Of a stretch of DNA of 62,051 nt, positions 54,094 through 62,051 are shown piece by piece. A model generated the notes under the pieces. The model searched no databases. It worked only from the letters and a program-made list of their open reading frames with translations, and was not told where the DNA came from. The position numbers and the translations under genes were made by a program. This stretch comes from Candidatus Hydrogenedentota bacterium (lineage in GTDB: Bacteria; Hydrogenedentota; Hydrogenedentia; Hydrogenedentales; CAITNO01). The stretch is taken from contig JAGPFE010000017.1 of NCBI GenBank assembly GCA_018056705.1, forward strand, positions 1 to 62,051, in the 5' to 3' direction. The stretch's first letter is position 1; each line of letters opens with the position of its first letter.

Positions 54094-54537
54094 TCAGGTG
54101 CCGGGGTCGGGCGGACGCTGTTCCAGGGAGGGCGGCGGATGGGCCGGTTCCCGGCGGTAGCGGGACCGCGTTACCATTCGCTGGAATTCCCGGTCAAGAA
54201 TCACCCCGGCAAGGGCTTCGGCCTGGGCCGCGTTTGTCTCCCCACCGCGCATGGCGCGCTGGAAAGCACTCTCCGGGATATCGAGCACGTACAGGGCAGC
54301 CATGAGTCGATCCGGCTGTCGCAGCATCATATCGAGCACCCGCTCTGCCAGGGCGCGACGGACAAAGGCTTCGAATCCGTCGTCTTCAGCATCTTCCCCG
54401 GCCGTTGGGCTGGCGGGCAGGTTCCATTTGCGGGTCAGTTCCGCCAGCAGCGCGCGCCGAAGGGACCAGTCCGGATCTGGAGGGATACCTGGAGGTAACA
54501 GGGGACCGGGCGTGGAAGGTGGCTCAGGCCCAGTCAC
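54094..54537 (-). CDS. Conserved hypothetical protein (helical)
   Basis: 147 residues, starting with GTG 54537 inside the last codons of the Gfo/Idh gene (14-base overlap). After a Pro-rich N-terminus it is helical: FVRRALAERVLDMMLRQPD, RLMAALYVLDIPESAFQRA, then ALAGVILDREFQRMVTRSRY. I recall short uncharacterised proteins with the same order (LMxxLYxLDIPE ... LAxxIxxRExQ), but I know no function. Overlap with the preceding gene suggests one transcript. Confidence 0.6.
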   Translation of the reverse strand: MTGPEPPSTPGPLLPPGIPPDPDWSLRRALLAELTRKWNLPASPTAGEDAEDDGFEAFVRRALAERVLDMMLRQPDRLMAALYVLDIPESAFQRAMRGGETNAAQAEALAGVILDREFQRMVTRSRYRREPAHPPPSLEQRPPDPGT

Positions 54538-55561
54538 AGACGATTTCCCTGCGCCGTCCGTCGGCGGCACTGTCGTACATGGCCTGAATGACCGCCATGT
54601 AGCGGATGCCATCTTCGAAATCGGGATGGTACGGCAGGCCTTCCCGGATGGCGGCGATGAAATCCGCCTCAACCCGCCAGTTCTGGACATCGTAGGCTTC
54701 TTCCGGTGGCGGCGTTATCACCTGTTCCCGGCGGGTTCCCGACACGGTCAGCCGGTCTGTCAGCGCGTCGTACCGCATCACGCCCTTGTCGCCATGCAGC
54801 AACACGCACTCTTCCGTCCGGTCGCACATGCCAGAGATGAAGTACCCCGCGGTGATTTCGTTCTCAAACCCGGCAAGAGCCGTTAACTGGTCGGGAATCC
54901 GGATCTCGAGTTCGCCCCCCTGGCCATCGGGTCGCTTCGGGGTGAAGATCTGGGTTTCGGCGGTGACCCACCGGGTCATGCCCAGCCAGCGGTGCAGCAC
55001 TTCAATCCACATGCCAAGGGTCTGCATGTTGAGCCCGGACAGGCGATGATCCTTGCGCCAGGAGACCGGGGCCGCGGGATCCCGCCAGGTTCCCTGGGTG
55101 CTCTGCACGCACACGTGGCGTACCTGGCCGATGGCTCCCTCCCGCAGCAGGCGTACCACCGTCCGGTCGACGCTCAACCCGAAAGGCACCGGGCACAGGC
55201 CGGCCACCTTGCCTGAACGCCGGGCGGTTTCCAGCATGGGCCGGGCGTCCGCGAGGTCCATGGCCATGCGGGCCTGGCAGAAAACGTGTTTTCCCGCGTT
55301 CAGCGCGGCGACGGATACCTCGCGATGGAGATAGGGCCACGTGCCCACGAACACCACGTCGATATCATCCCGCGCGACCAGTTCCTGCCACGTATCGCAT
55401 ACCACAGGTATGTCGAAATCCCGGGCGGCTTTTTCGGAAGATTCCCGGGTACGGTTGACTACCGCCCGCAATTCGATGCCGGAAATTTTGCGCAGACCAG
55501 GCACGTGCCGTTGCCGGCAGATACCACCCAGTCCAACAAAACCAACGCGTAAGGTATCCAT
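54524..55561 (-). CDS. Gfo/Idh/MocA family oxidoreductase
   Basis: NAD(P)-dependent sugar or inositol dehydrogenase family. VGFVGLGGICRQRHVPGL is the Rossmann loop. VVFVGTWPYLHREVSVAALNAGKHVFCQARMA is the position where most members have EKP. Here it is QAR, so the usual lysine is missing, as in the EARM-type subgroup. The C-terminal alpha/beta domain follows (WRKDHRLSGLNMQTLGMWIEVLHRWLG). 345 residues. GGGAGG precedes the ATG at 55561. Substrate unknown. The next gene overlaps its end. Confidence 0.88.
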   Translation of the reverse strand: MDTLRVGFVGLGGICRQRHVPGLRKISGIELRAVVNRTRESSEKAARDFDIPVVCDTWQELVARDDIDVVFVGTWPYLHREVSVAALNAGKHVFCQARMAMDLADARPMLETARRSGKVAGLCPVPFGLSVDRTVVRLLREGAIGQVRHVCVQSTQGTWRDPAAPVSWRKDHRLSGLNMQTLGMWIEVLHRWLGMTRWVTAETQIFTPKRPDGQGGELEIRIPDQLTALAGFENEITAGYFISGMCDRTEECVLLHGDKGVMRYDALTDRLTVSGTRREQVITPPPEEAYDVQNWRVEADFIAAIREGLPYHPDFEDGIRYMAVIQAMYDSAADGRRREIVCDWA

Positions 55562-55719
55562 GCCGCCTCCCAATCATTTCCTGATTTCGAATCTTGGTCA
55601 TTTTAGCATAGAAGCGAACAATGAACAGCGGTTCAGTCTTCCACAAGGCCATGGGATGGTCAAGAGGTAAATGTTAACTAAAAAAGCCGTGTTTAAGATT
55701 GAAAAATTGCGTATTGTGC

Positions 55720-55725
55720 TATAAT
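55720..55725 (+). promoter_or_regulatory. -10 element of the TPR gene
   Basis: TATAAT, with TTGAAA 15 bp upstream (a short spacer), in an A/T-rich gap, 40 bp before the ATG at 55765. Confidence 0.4.
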
Positions 55726-55764
55726 GAGGAAGGAAGGATGATGTGAGGCCCATGGGAGCGTGCC

Positions 55765-56643
55765 ATGCCGATAACATCATTCTTTTCCAGGCGTGACGAG
55801 GAAAAGCCGGAATCTACTGAGCGACGGACTCGTCAACGGCTGGTGGTTCATGCCCGGAATGGGAAGGTCCTGTATGGCTTCTCGCTCAGCCTGAATAAAA
55901 ACGCGGACGCTTTCGTGCTCGATCTGGTCGATCGGAACAACGTCTCACTGGGTCGATCCATCAAGGTTCCCTTTGCCGATCTCAAGGGCGTGTTCTACGT
56001 GAAAAGTTTTGATGGGCGCTTTGATCCATCCCTGTTTCCGCATGTAATTCCCGAAGGCGGGGTGCCCATCGTGCTGGAATTCGCGGATGGGGAGATTATT
56101 TCCGCCTACGCCTCCTCCACGAAGTCCCTGGAGGAACCCCGGTTTTACGTCGTGCCCCAGGACGAGCGCAGCAATAATCTGGGCATCCTGGTGGAACGGT
56201 CGGCCCTGACCGGTCTCTACAGGGCCGAAGAATACCGTCAGCGGCTGAAGACCGAGTTCGAAGCCTACGCCCGCCTCAAGGCCGACGCCGGATTGTCCCG
56301 GAACGAGTTACTCGGCGATTTCTACTTCGAGCGTCATCACTATATCCGGGCGTTACAGCATTACCTGGAAGCGGCCAAGGAAGCCGGTGGCGAAGAGCGG
56401 CGACTGATGAAAAAAATCTGCGCCGCCCGGTACAACATCGGCATCTGTCACATGCGTCAACGGGACTATGAGAAGGCCCTGAATTACATGGAACAGGTGC
56501 TGAAACTCAACCCCGCCTATGAACCGGCCCTGAAACAGGCCGGCCGTCTTCGGGAGAAACTGGCCGCGCGCGCGTCCCGGCAAACCGGATCTCCTTCGTC
56601 CAAGTCCGATCCGTCTCAGGACGAGTCTGATTTTCCGGTATGA
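55765..56643 (+). CDS. N-terminal DUF6982-like domain with C-terminal TPRs
   Basis: Cytosolic, 292 residues. Residues about 23-130 form a beta-rich domain (LVVHARNGKVLYGFSLSL ... LKGVFYVKSFDG) that resembles DUF6982, a small domain often found next to PilZ-like or sensory proteins. Residues about 190-270 hold about two TPRs (YNIGICHMRQRDYEKALNYMEQVLKLNPAYEPAL). The tail is Ser/Pro/Asp-rich. GGGAG precedes the ATG. It is convergent with the phosphatase-like gene. Function unknown. Confidence 0.7.
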   Translation: MPITSFFSRRDEEKPESTERRTRQRLVVHARNGKVLYGFSLSLNKNADAFVLDLVDRNNVSLGRSIKVPFADLKGVFYVKSFDGRFDPSLFPHVIPEGGVPIVLEFADGEIISAYASSTKSLEEPRFYVVPQDERSNNLGILVERSALTGLYRAEEYRQRLKTEFEAYARLKADAGLSRNELLGDFYFERHHYIRALQHYLEAAKEAGGEERRLMKKICAARYNIGICHMRQRDYEKALNYMEQVLKLNPAYEPALKQAGRLREKLAARASRQTGSPSSKSDPSQDESDFPV

Positions 56644-56658
56644 TGCCGCGGGATGGGG

Positions 56659-57783
56659 TCAGGGCATGGTGCCGATGACCCCGGGCACGGGGGGCGCGGC
56701 CGCGGGGACGGCCTGCCGGAAATCGAGCCCGAGAAACGCGGCGACCGTGGCGGCCATCTGGGCTTCGCAGACCGGTTCGATATTTTCACGCACGCCCAGT
56801 GGAGGCGTGTCGGGCCCCATCACAGCCATCCAGATCTTGGCGGAATTTGGATGATCCTTGCCGTGGCTGGTCCACGCGGATCCGAGCCCACGACCATGAT
56901 CGGTAGACACGATGATCGTGGTGTTGCCGCGGTACTGGCGCATGGACTGGGCCGTTTCCCATAATTCCCGGATGCACCGGTCGGCCAGTTGAATGGATTG
57001 CAGGTACAGATCATACCGGTTGCCGTGGGCCCATTCGTCCTGTTCTCCCAGGGACACGAACATGACCCGGGGCTTGGCAGTCCTGAAATATTCAAAGGCG
57101 GTTTCGTAGGTGAACACGTCGAATGGTTCTCCCTGCCAGTACCGGATGGTGTTTTCCTTGCACCGGTTGAGTACGGCCATGGCGGGTGAGACTTTTCCAT
57201 GCGTGAAAGGTTCGTATCCCGCGTTGATCAGCAGGCCTGACCGTTCCCGGTTCAGGATGAAGGGGAACAGGTCCCATGCCCCGAAAGCGGCCACTTTGCC
57301 CCGGTAGGCTTTCTGGCTGTTGATCCACTCCAGAACATTGACGTTCGGATTGGGAATTTTCTTGTTGCTGTCCACCCGGGGATCGGCCACGCCGCACAGG
57401 GTTTCGCTGTACCCGGGATAAGAAAAGTTCAGCCCGTTCGATACCATCACGGGCGCGTTTTTCGTTTCATCCCCGAAGATCTGCCCATTTTTCGCGATGG
57501 TTCCCCAGATGAAGGGCATGAGGGTTTCCCTCCGGGCTTCCGGGGTATCCCTCCAGTACCGCAGCCGGGTCAGTTCGGCCGCGCCGCCCTCGGTCGGCAA
57601 CAGTTCTGCGTCCGCCCCGCCAAACATTTCCTGCACCCGCACGCCATCCATCATCACGTAAATGACGTTGCGCGTCTTGAGTTTTTCCGCCGCGGCCCAC
57701 TGCGCGGGCATCATCCACGCCGACAGTAGCAGCCCAAGGCTGATCGCGCGGAACCACGTGGAGCAAATCCTGCTGGTATGCAT
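56659..57783 (-). CDS. Secreted alkaline phosphatase/sulfatase-superfamily protein
   Basis: 374 residues with a signal peptide (RAISLGLLLSAWMMPAQWAAA). NVIYVMMDGVRVQEMFGG has the first metal aspartate and a following region where the nucleophile (Thr/Ser/Cys) would sit. TTIIVSTDHGRGLG supplies the second Asp-His pair, and SHGKDHPNSAKIWMAVMGP the later metal histidine. This is the phosphopentomutase/alkaline phosphatase-like core. It lacks the C-x-P-x-R sulfatase signature, so I favour a phosphodiesterase or phosphatase. AAAGGAG precedes the ATG. Start 57783. Confidence 0.82.
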   Translation of the reverse strand: MHTSRICSTWFRAISLGLLLSAWMMPAQWAAAEKLKTRNVIYVMMDGVRVQEMFGGADAELLPTEGGAAELTRLRYWRDTPEARRETLMPFIWGTIAKNGQIFGDETKNAPVMVSNGLNFSYPGYSETLCGVADPRVDSNKKIPNPNVNVLEWINSQKAYRGKVAAFGAWDLFPFILNRERSGLLINAGYEPFTHGKVSPAMAVLNRCKENTIRYWQGEPFDVFTYETAFEYFRTAKPRVMFVSLGEQDEWAHGNRYDLYLQSIQLADRCIRELWETAQSMRQYRGNTTIIVSTDHGRGLGSAWTSHGKDHPNSAKIWMAVMGPDTPPLGVRENIEPVCEAQMAATVAAFLGLDFRQAVPAAAPPVPGVIGTMP

Positions 57784-57993
57784 AGCGTCTCCTTTCCACT
57801 CCTTGAGGTTTGAATGGGGATTATATACGGGGTTTGCGGGATCAGTCAATGTTTGACCTGATATGCCCAGTATCCTGGTCGAAGACCAGTTACGGCGGTT
57901 TTTCCCCCGGGGACAAATGCCCGTACAATAACATCGCGTTGTGTTGGGAACAGAGTCCGGGGAACCCGCGTGGGCGCGTAATTCGGGAAGGTC

Positions 57994-60762
57994 ATGCGCG
58001 GCAGCGTTTCGGAAAGACGCCAGGATACCCAGCAGCGGCTGACGTATTTCGTGGTTCCGGTGCTGATCGGACTGGGGGGGATCGTGTTTTCTCAGCAGTT
58101 GCCCCAGCCTGCCACGCGGTATGGCGTGCTGTTCGTGTCCTGTGCGTTGCCGCTATTCGCGGCGGGCAACCTGCTGGCGCGGTTCAACACGAGCCGTTTC
58201 GAACGGCTGATCATTCTCACGGGGGTCCTGATGATCATGGTGGGGGCGGCGGCGACCCTCACCGGCTGGCGGGTGACCCAGCCCGAAGAACTGGAAGGGT
58301 TCGGCGATCTAACGTACTGGGCCCGGGTGACAGGGGTGGTCAGTTTGCTGCTGGGCCTGTTCGTCGTGCTGTTCAACATGGTTCGGGCCGGGGCCGACGT
58401 GGAGGAAATGACCCAGCGATTTCTCCAGTTGGCGGAACTCATCCAGGATGGTTTCATCATGAGTTCCCCCGAGGGGCGGATTCTGCTGGTCAACCGGCGG
58501 TTACTGGGGATGATCGGCCTGGAACGGGACCAGGTGGAGGGGCGGCACGTGCTGGACCTCATCCAGGCGTTGCGGATTCCCGACGTGGACCGGCACTGGC
58601 AGGAACGGGCCCGGGGCGTGGCGACGGAGTACCAGGTGACCCTAGTGCGGGATGGCGTGGAGCGGGTGCTGCTGTTCAACGGCGCGCCGGTGTTTGACCG
58701 GGCCGGGCGCCACAGCGCGACCATCGCGATTGTCCGGGACATTACCGAGCAGGTCAACCTGACGCGGCGCGTGGAACAGTACGCCCGGGGACTGCAGCAA
58801 CTGGTCGAAGAAAAAACCCGCCAGTTGTCGGAATCGGAGGAGCGCCTGCGCGCGCTACTGTTCACGATGAACGAGGGCTTTCTCACGCTGGACACGGCCC
58901 ATACCATCCAGTTCGCGAACGCCCAACTGGCGGGACTGCTGGGCCGCGATCCCGGGGACCTCGAAGGTATCCATTTCCTGTCGCTGGTGGAACCGGCAAA
59001 CCGTAACCGCGTGCTGGGTATGTTGGCGGCATCGGCACGGAACCCCTCCGAGGGCGCGCGGGGGGAGATCAACCTGCTGGACAGCGAAGACAATCCCGTG
59101 CCCGTTCTGGCGGCCGTGTCCGCCCTGGTGGAACATGACGCGGTGCGGGGGTATTCCATCGTTGTCACGGACCTTTCGGAAATCCGCCAGATGCAGAATG
59201 AACTCGCGATCCGGGCACGGGACCTGGAACGGGCGAACGAGGAACTCCGGGTACACGGTCGGGCGAAGGACCTGTTCCTGTCGAGCGTCAGCCACGAACT
59301 CCGCACGCCGCTGAGCACCATCCAGGGATATCTCGAACTGCTGCAGGGTGGCGAACTGGGGCCCCTGACCGACGCCCAGCGGGACGCGACGCGGACCATG
59401 TCACGCAACGCGGAACGCCTGCTGGGCCTGATCAACCAGATGCTCGAATTCAGCCGGATCCAGATCCGGGGGATTCAACTGGTGTACAGCCTGGTAGACC
59501 CGGTGGCCGTGGCCCGCGAGGGACTGGCGGCCATCGAACCGGCCGCGCGGGAAAAAGGCCTGACCGTGGAACTGGACGCGTACGCCGCGCCGCGGATGGC
59601 GTGGCTGGACCGGGAGAAGATCGCGCAGACCCTGGGAATCCTGCTGCACAATGCCGTGAAATTCACGCAGCATGGGGGCATCACGGTTCTGGTGCATGAC
59701 CTGCCCGAGCGGGGACTCCTGTTCGCGGTGCGGGACACCGGGATCGGGATTGATCCGGCATTTCACGATCGGATCTTCGAGAAGTTTTTCCAGGTGGACA
59801 GTTCGAAGGCACGCCAGTACGAGGGCACGGGACTGGGCCTTTCGATTGCCAAGACGATTGTGGAGGCCCACGAAGGCAAAATTTCCGTTGAAAGCGCGCC
59901 GGGAATGGGCAGCACCTTCCTTGTCGCGCTCCCGGGCGTGGTACCCACGCCGGCCGGAACCCTGCAAGACGCACAGAGTCCACTTCTGTCTTCCACGCGG
60001 GTGCTGCTCGTCAGCGATTTTCCGGATACCCGGGACGCCCTGGAGTGCCTGTGTGGTGGGTGTTTCGGCTCGGTAACCTGGAGCCGCCGGGCGCATCACG
60101 CCGCGCGAGAGGCCCTGGCGGCGGCCTACGACCTGATTTTCATCGATGAAGCCCAGGGGGATGTGCTGGGCGAGCAAACCCTGCGCGTGTTGCGGGCCCA
60201 GGAAGCCCTGGCGGATATTCCCGTGCTGGTGTGGACCATGGAAACGGGAGAAGCCCGGCGGGAGGCCGCGCTCCGCTGGACGGGCTCGGCCTACCTGCTG
60301 AAACCGTTTCTGCCCGCGGAACTGCTGGAAACAGCCGCGGGACTGCTCATGCCCGGCATGCCTTCTCCCGTGCCCCAGGCCGTGGATACCGTAGATCGTT
60401 CGGGCTTTGTGGTGGTGATCGACCGGGATCCCGGTATACTGGAGTGGCTGGAAATGGCCCTGCGCCGGAAGAAGGTGGGCTGTCACTGCGTGACGTCCGC
60501 CCGGGACGCGATGGAGGCGCTGCGTACCATTCGTCCCGACGCGGTGTTTCTCGACGGTGACGCGGCCGACGTGGACCCGGAGGGCATGATCTCGACCCTC
60601 CGCGCGACCCCTGGCATGGAGTCGGTGCCCCTGTACCTTATGACAGGCAGTAACGTGTCACCTGCCCTGGCCGAGAAAGTGCAGGGCGTGCTGGTGAAGC
60701 CGTTCAGCCTGGAAGAAGTACTTCAGCGCCTGGAACCGGCCGACCGGGCGGATCACGGGTGA
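57994..60762 (+). CDS. Hybrid sensor histidine kinase with two receivers
   Basis: 922 residues. Four TM helices (about residues 18-130) are followed by PAS domains (about 145-260 and 285-400), a coiled coil, and HisKA with His in SSVSHELRTPLS. The ATPase domain has LLHNAVKFTQHG, DTGIGIDPAF and YEGTGLGLS. Receiver 1 has phospho-acceptor Asp in IFIDEAQG, and LLKPF, but only one of the usual acidic pair. Receiver 2 has VVIDRDP, Asp in VFLDGDA, and LVKPF. The missing acid may weaken phosphorylation of receiver 1. No separate response regulator is adjacent. The DD-carboxypeptidase gene follows after 37 bp. Confidence 0.92.
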   Translation: MRGSVSERRQDTQQRLTYFVVPVLIGLGGIVFSQQLPQPATRYGVLFVSCALPLFAAGNLLARFNTSRFERLIILTGVLMIMVGAAATLTGWRVTQPEELEGFGDLTYWARVTGVVSLLLGLFVVLFNMVRAGADVEEMTQRFLQLAELIQDGFIMSSPEGRILLVNRRLLGMIGLERDQVEGRHVLDLIQALRIPDVDRHWQERARGVATEYQVTLVRDGVERVLLFNGAPVFDRAGRHSATIAIVRDITEQVNLTRRVEQYARGLQQLVEEKTRQLSESEERLRALLFTMNEGFLTLDTAHTIQFANAQLAGLLGRDPGDLEGIHFLSLVEPANRNRVLGMLAASARNPSEGARGEINLLDSEDNPVPVLAAVSALVEHDAVRGYSIVVTDLSEIRQMQNELAIRARDLERANEELRVHGRAKDLFLSSVSHELRTPLSTIQGYLELLQGGELGPLTDAQRDATRTMSRNAERLLGLINQMLEFSRIQIRGIQLVYSLVDPVAVAREGLAAIEPAAREKGLTVELDAYAAPRMAWLDREKIAQTLGILLHNAVKFTQHGGITVLVHDLPERGLLFAVRDTGIGIDPAFHDRIFEKFFQVDSSKARQYEGTGLGLSIAKTIVEAHEGKISVESAPGMGSTFLVALPGVVPTPAGTLQDAQSPLLSSTRVLLVSDFPDTRDALECLCGGCFGSVTWSRRAHHAAREALAAAYDLIFIDEAQGDVLGEQTLRVLRAQEALADIPVLVWTMETGEARREAALRWTGSAYLLKPFLPAELLETAAGLLMPGMPSPVPQAVDTVDRSGFVVVIDRDPGILEWLEMALRRKKVGCHCVTSARDAMEALRTIRPDAVFLDGDAADVDPEGMISTLRATPGMESVPLYLMTGSNVSPALAEKVQGVLVKPFSLEEVLQRLEPADRADHG

Positions 60763-60799
60763 TCCGCGAACCGGCCTGAACCAGACAAGGAAGCCTGCA

Positions 60800-62051
60800 T
60801 TGCCCTGGAAACTGCTGACCCGTTACCTCCGGGAAAAAATCGCCCGGTCACATTGCGCCCTTGTTATCCTGCTGGTCTTCGTCCTGTTGGTGGAGGTTGT
60901 GGCGACAGCCCAAAACGCCGAGGAACAGGAAGACGCCGCCCAGGCAGAGACGGGGATTTCCACGGACACCTACGCGGCGCTGCCGCCCAGCCGTATCTGC
61001 GTCGAGGCCGAAACGGGCCTGGTGCTGTTCGAGGAAAACGCCGACGTGGAACGCCCGCCGGCCAGCATGATCAAGCTCATGCTGATGCTGCTGGTTGACG
61101 AAGGCGTGGCTGCGGGGCGGTGGACCTATGATCAACTGGTGACGGTGTCCCGGAACGCGCAGCAGATGGGAGGCAGCCAGGCCTACCTCAAGGAAGGCGA
61201 ACAGCTTCCCCTCGAAACCCTGATGCTGGCGGTCGCGGTCATGTCGGCCAATGACGCCGCGATGGCGGTCGCGGACGGCCTGTGGGGCAGCGTGGACGCC
61301 TACCTGAAGGAAGCAAATCAGCGGGCCGCCGAACTGGGCATGACCAGGACGGTGATCCGTCACGTGCACGGGCTGCCGCCGTCCGACAAGGTCAGTTTCG
61401 ACCTGACTACCGCGCGGGACATGGCCCTGCTGGGACGAGCCTGCGCGTCGCGACCCGGCATTCTGCGGTTTACCGGCACGTCTTCGTTCGTGTTGCGTCC
61501 TGGTGAAAATCCCCGCGACAGCACGAATACCATGCTGAAGTCTTTTCCAGGTTGCGATGGCCTGAAAACGGGGTATATCCGGGCTTCGGGGTTCTGCGTG
61601 ACCCTGACGGCCAAGCGGAACGACATCCGGCTGGTGGGCGTGTTCATGGGATACACCAAGCCCGACCGGTTCAAGATTGCGGCGGAAACCATGGAAGCGT
61701 GCTTTCCCCAGGTGAGCCGGGTGAGCGTGGCCGCCCCGGGCATGGTGATCGGGCGCCCCGTCACGGTTCGGGGGGGCGTGATGCCATCGGTCAATCTCGT
61801 GGTGGATCGGGCGCTCAGCGCGTTGATCCGTACGGGGGATCGTCCCGGTATCCGCTTTTTATGCGAAGCCCCGGCGTGGCTCGACGCGCCCGTGGAAGCG
61901 GGGGTCGAGGTGGGTATGGTTCGACTGGTGCTTCCGGGCAAAACGGAAGGGGAGTACATCGTGCTGGATAAGGCACCGTTGCGGGTAGCGACGGCCGTGG
62001 CGAAGAAAACCCTGTGGCAACGCGCGCGCGAGTGGTTTGCCGTGGGGAACC
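60800..62051 (+). CDS. D-alanyl-D-alanine carboxypeptidase (PBP5/DacA-like), 3' end outside window
   Basis: Serine penicillin-binding protein that trims the terminal D-Ala of peptidoglycan stems. The frame is open from TTG 60800 to the last base, 417 codons, with no stop. A signal/anchor segment (LVILLVFVLLVEVVATA) is followed by Ser89-x-x-Lys92 in PPASMIKL, Ser149-Ala-Asn151 in VMSAND, and Lys256-Thr-Gly in GLKTGYI. After about residue 285 the PBP5-type C-terminal beta domain begins. The TTG start is supported by AAGGA 8 bases upstream; no ATG or GTG lies before the signal segment. The gene was missed if only ATG-start complete frames are considered. It lies just after the second hybrid kinase. 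Confidence 0.9.
   Translation, partial: MPWKLLTRYLREKIARSHCALVILLVFVLLVEVVATAQNAEEQEDAAQAETGISTDTYAALPPSRICVEAETGLVLFEENADVERPPASMIKLMLMLLVDEGVAAGRWTYDQLVTVSRNAQQMGGSQAYLKEGEQLPLETLMLAVAVMSANDAAMAVADGLWGSVDAYLKEANQRAAELGMTRTVIRHVHGLPPSDKVSFDLTTARDMALLGRACASRPGILRFTGTSSFVLRPGENPRDSTNTMLKSFPGCDGLKTGYIRASGFCVTLTAKRNDIRLVGVFMGYTKPDRFKIAAETMEACFPQVSRVSVAAPGMVIGRPVTVRGGVMPSVNLVVDRALSALIRTGDRPGIRFLCEAPAWLDAPVEAGVEVGMVRLVLPGKTEGEYIVLDKAPLRVATAVAKKTLWQRAREWFAVGN

Overview
This 62 kb window is a GC-rich, gene-dense bacterial chromosome segment. The organism is Gram-negative: there is a lipid A acyltransferase, two lipobox proteins, a lytic transglycosylase and a DD-carboxypeptidase. It also carries a SUF operon with SufU, secreted glycoside hydrolases, a surface protein built from DUF5011/HYR-like repeats, and many TPR fusions. 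That mixture suggests an uncultivated lineage of the Hydrogenedentota/Sumerlaeota/Lentisphaerota kind. This placement is a guess; there is no rRNA gene to test it.

Layout. 1-1029 holds no convincing gene: a G8-A-G9 tract, a 52-bp tandem repeat, an inverted-repeat element and a probable tig promoter. 1030-5919 (+): trigger factor with a His-rich N-terminus, ClpP (no clpX follows), and an SGNH hydrolase/TPR protein split by a frameshift in a C6 run. 5995-10002 (+): an ASKHA/ROK-like sugar kinase relative, a PIG-L deacetylase and a solute-binding lipoprotein, a plausible amino-sugar unit. 10003-10509: a second inverted-repeat element. Then tRNA-Pro(UGG), a radical SAM protein, and groL alone behind a sigma-70 promoter overlapped by a CIRCE operator. 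13810-23032 is all minus strand: two glycosyltransferases, a secreted glycoside hydrolase, a DUF4177-like small protein, aroD, an lpxL-type acyltransferase and a beta-CASP metallo-hydrolase.

23162-24631 (+) is a B12-binding-type radical SAM protein. 24622-30533 (-) runs glpK, a five-bladed-propeller glycosidase relative, a soluble lytic transglycosylase and a GT2-TPR protein. 30671-36312 (-) holds the large surface protein, with its own strong terminator, promoter and a hexanucleotide repeat in its leader, and a hybrid histidine kinase. 36500-40481 (+): alaS and an inositol-monophosphatase-family protein. 40507-45882 (-): a tightly overlapping sufBCDSU operon. 46077-47586 (+): a macrodomain protein coupled to a sugar nucleotidyltransferase. 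47552-47995 (-): a sigma region-4-only protein. 48228-54073 (+): a glycoside-hydrolase-like protein, an acyl-CoA transferase, a GT-B glycosyltransferase and a lipoprotein. 54094-55561 (-): a Gfo/Idh/MocA protein and a small conserved protein. 55765 to the end: a TPR protein, a secreted alkaline-phosphatase-fold enzyme (-), a second hybrid kinase, and a TTG-start DD-carboxypeptidase cut by the window edge.

The common themes are protein quality control (Tig, ClpP, GroEL), envelope and glycan building or remodelling (LpxL, SLT, DD-CPase, four glycosyltransferases, several glycosidases) and Fe-S assembly feeding radical SAM enzymes. No phage, CRISPR, transposase or toxin-antitoxin gene is visible. 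The most unusual items are the His-rich trigger factor, the frameshifted SGNH-TPR gene, the dispersed inverted-repeat elements, the solitary CIRCE-controlled groL, the paired operator-like repeats before suf, and the kinase-like/PIG-L/binding-protein unit.
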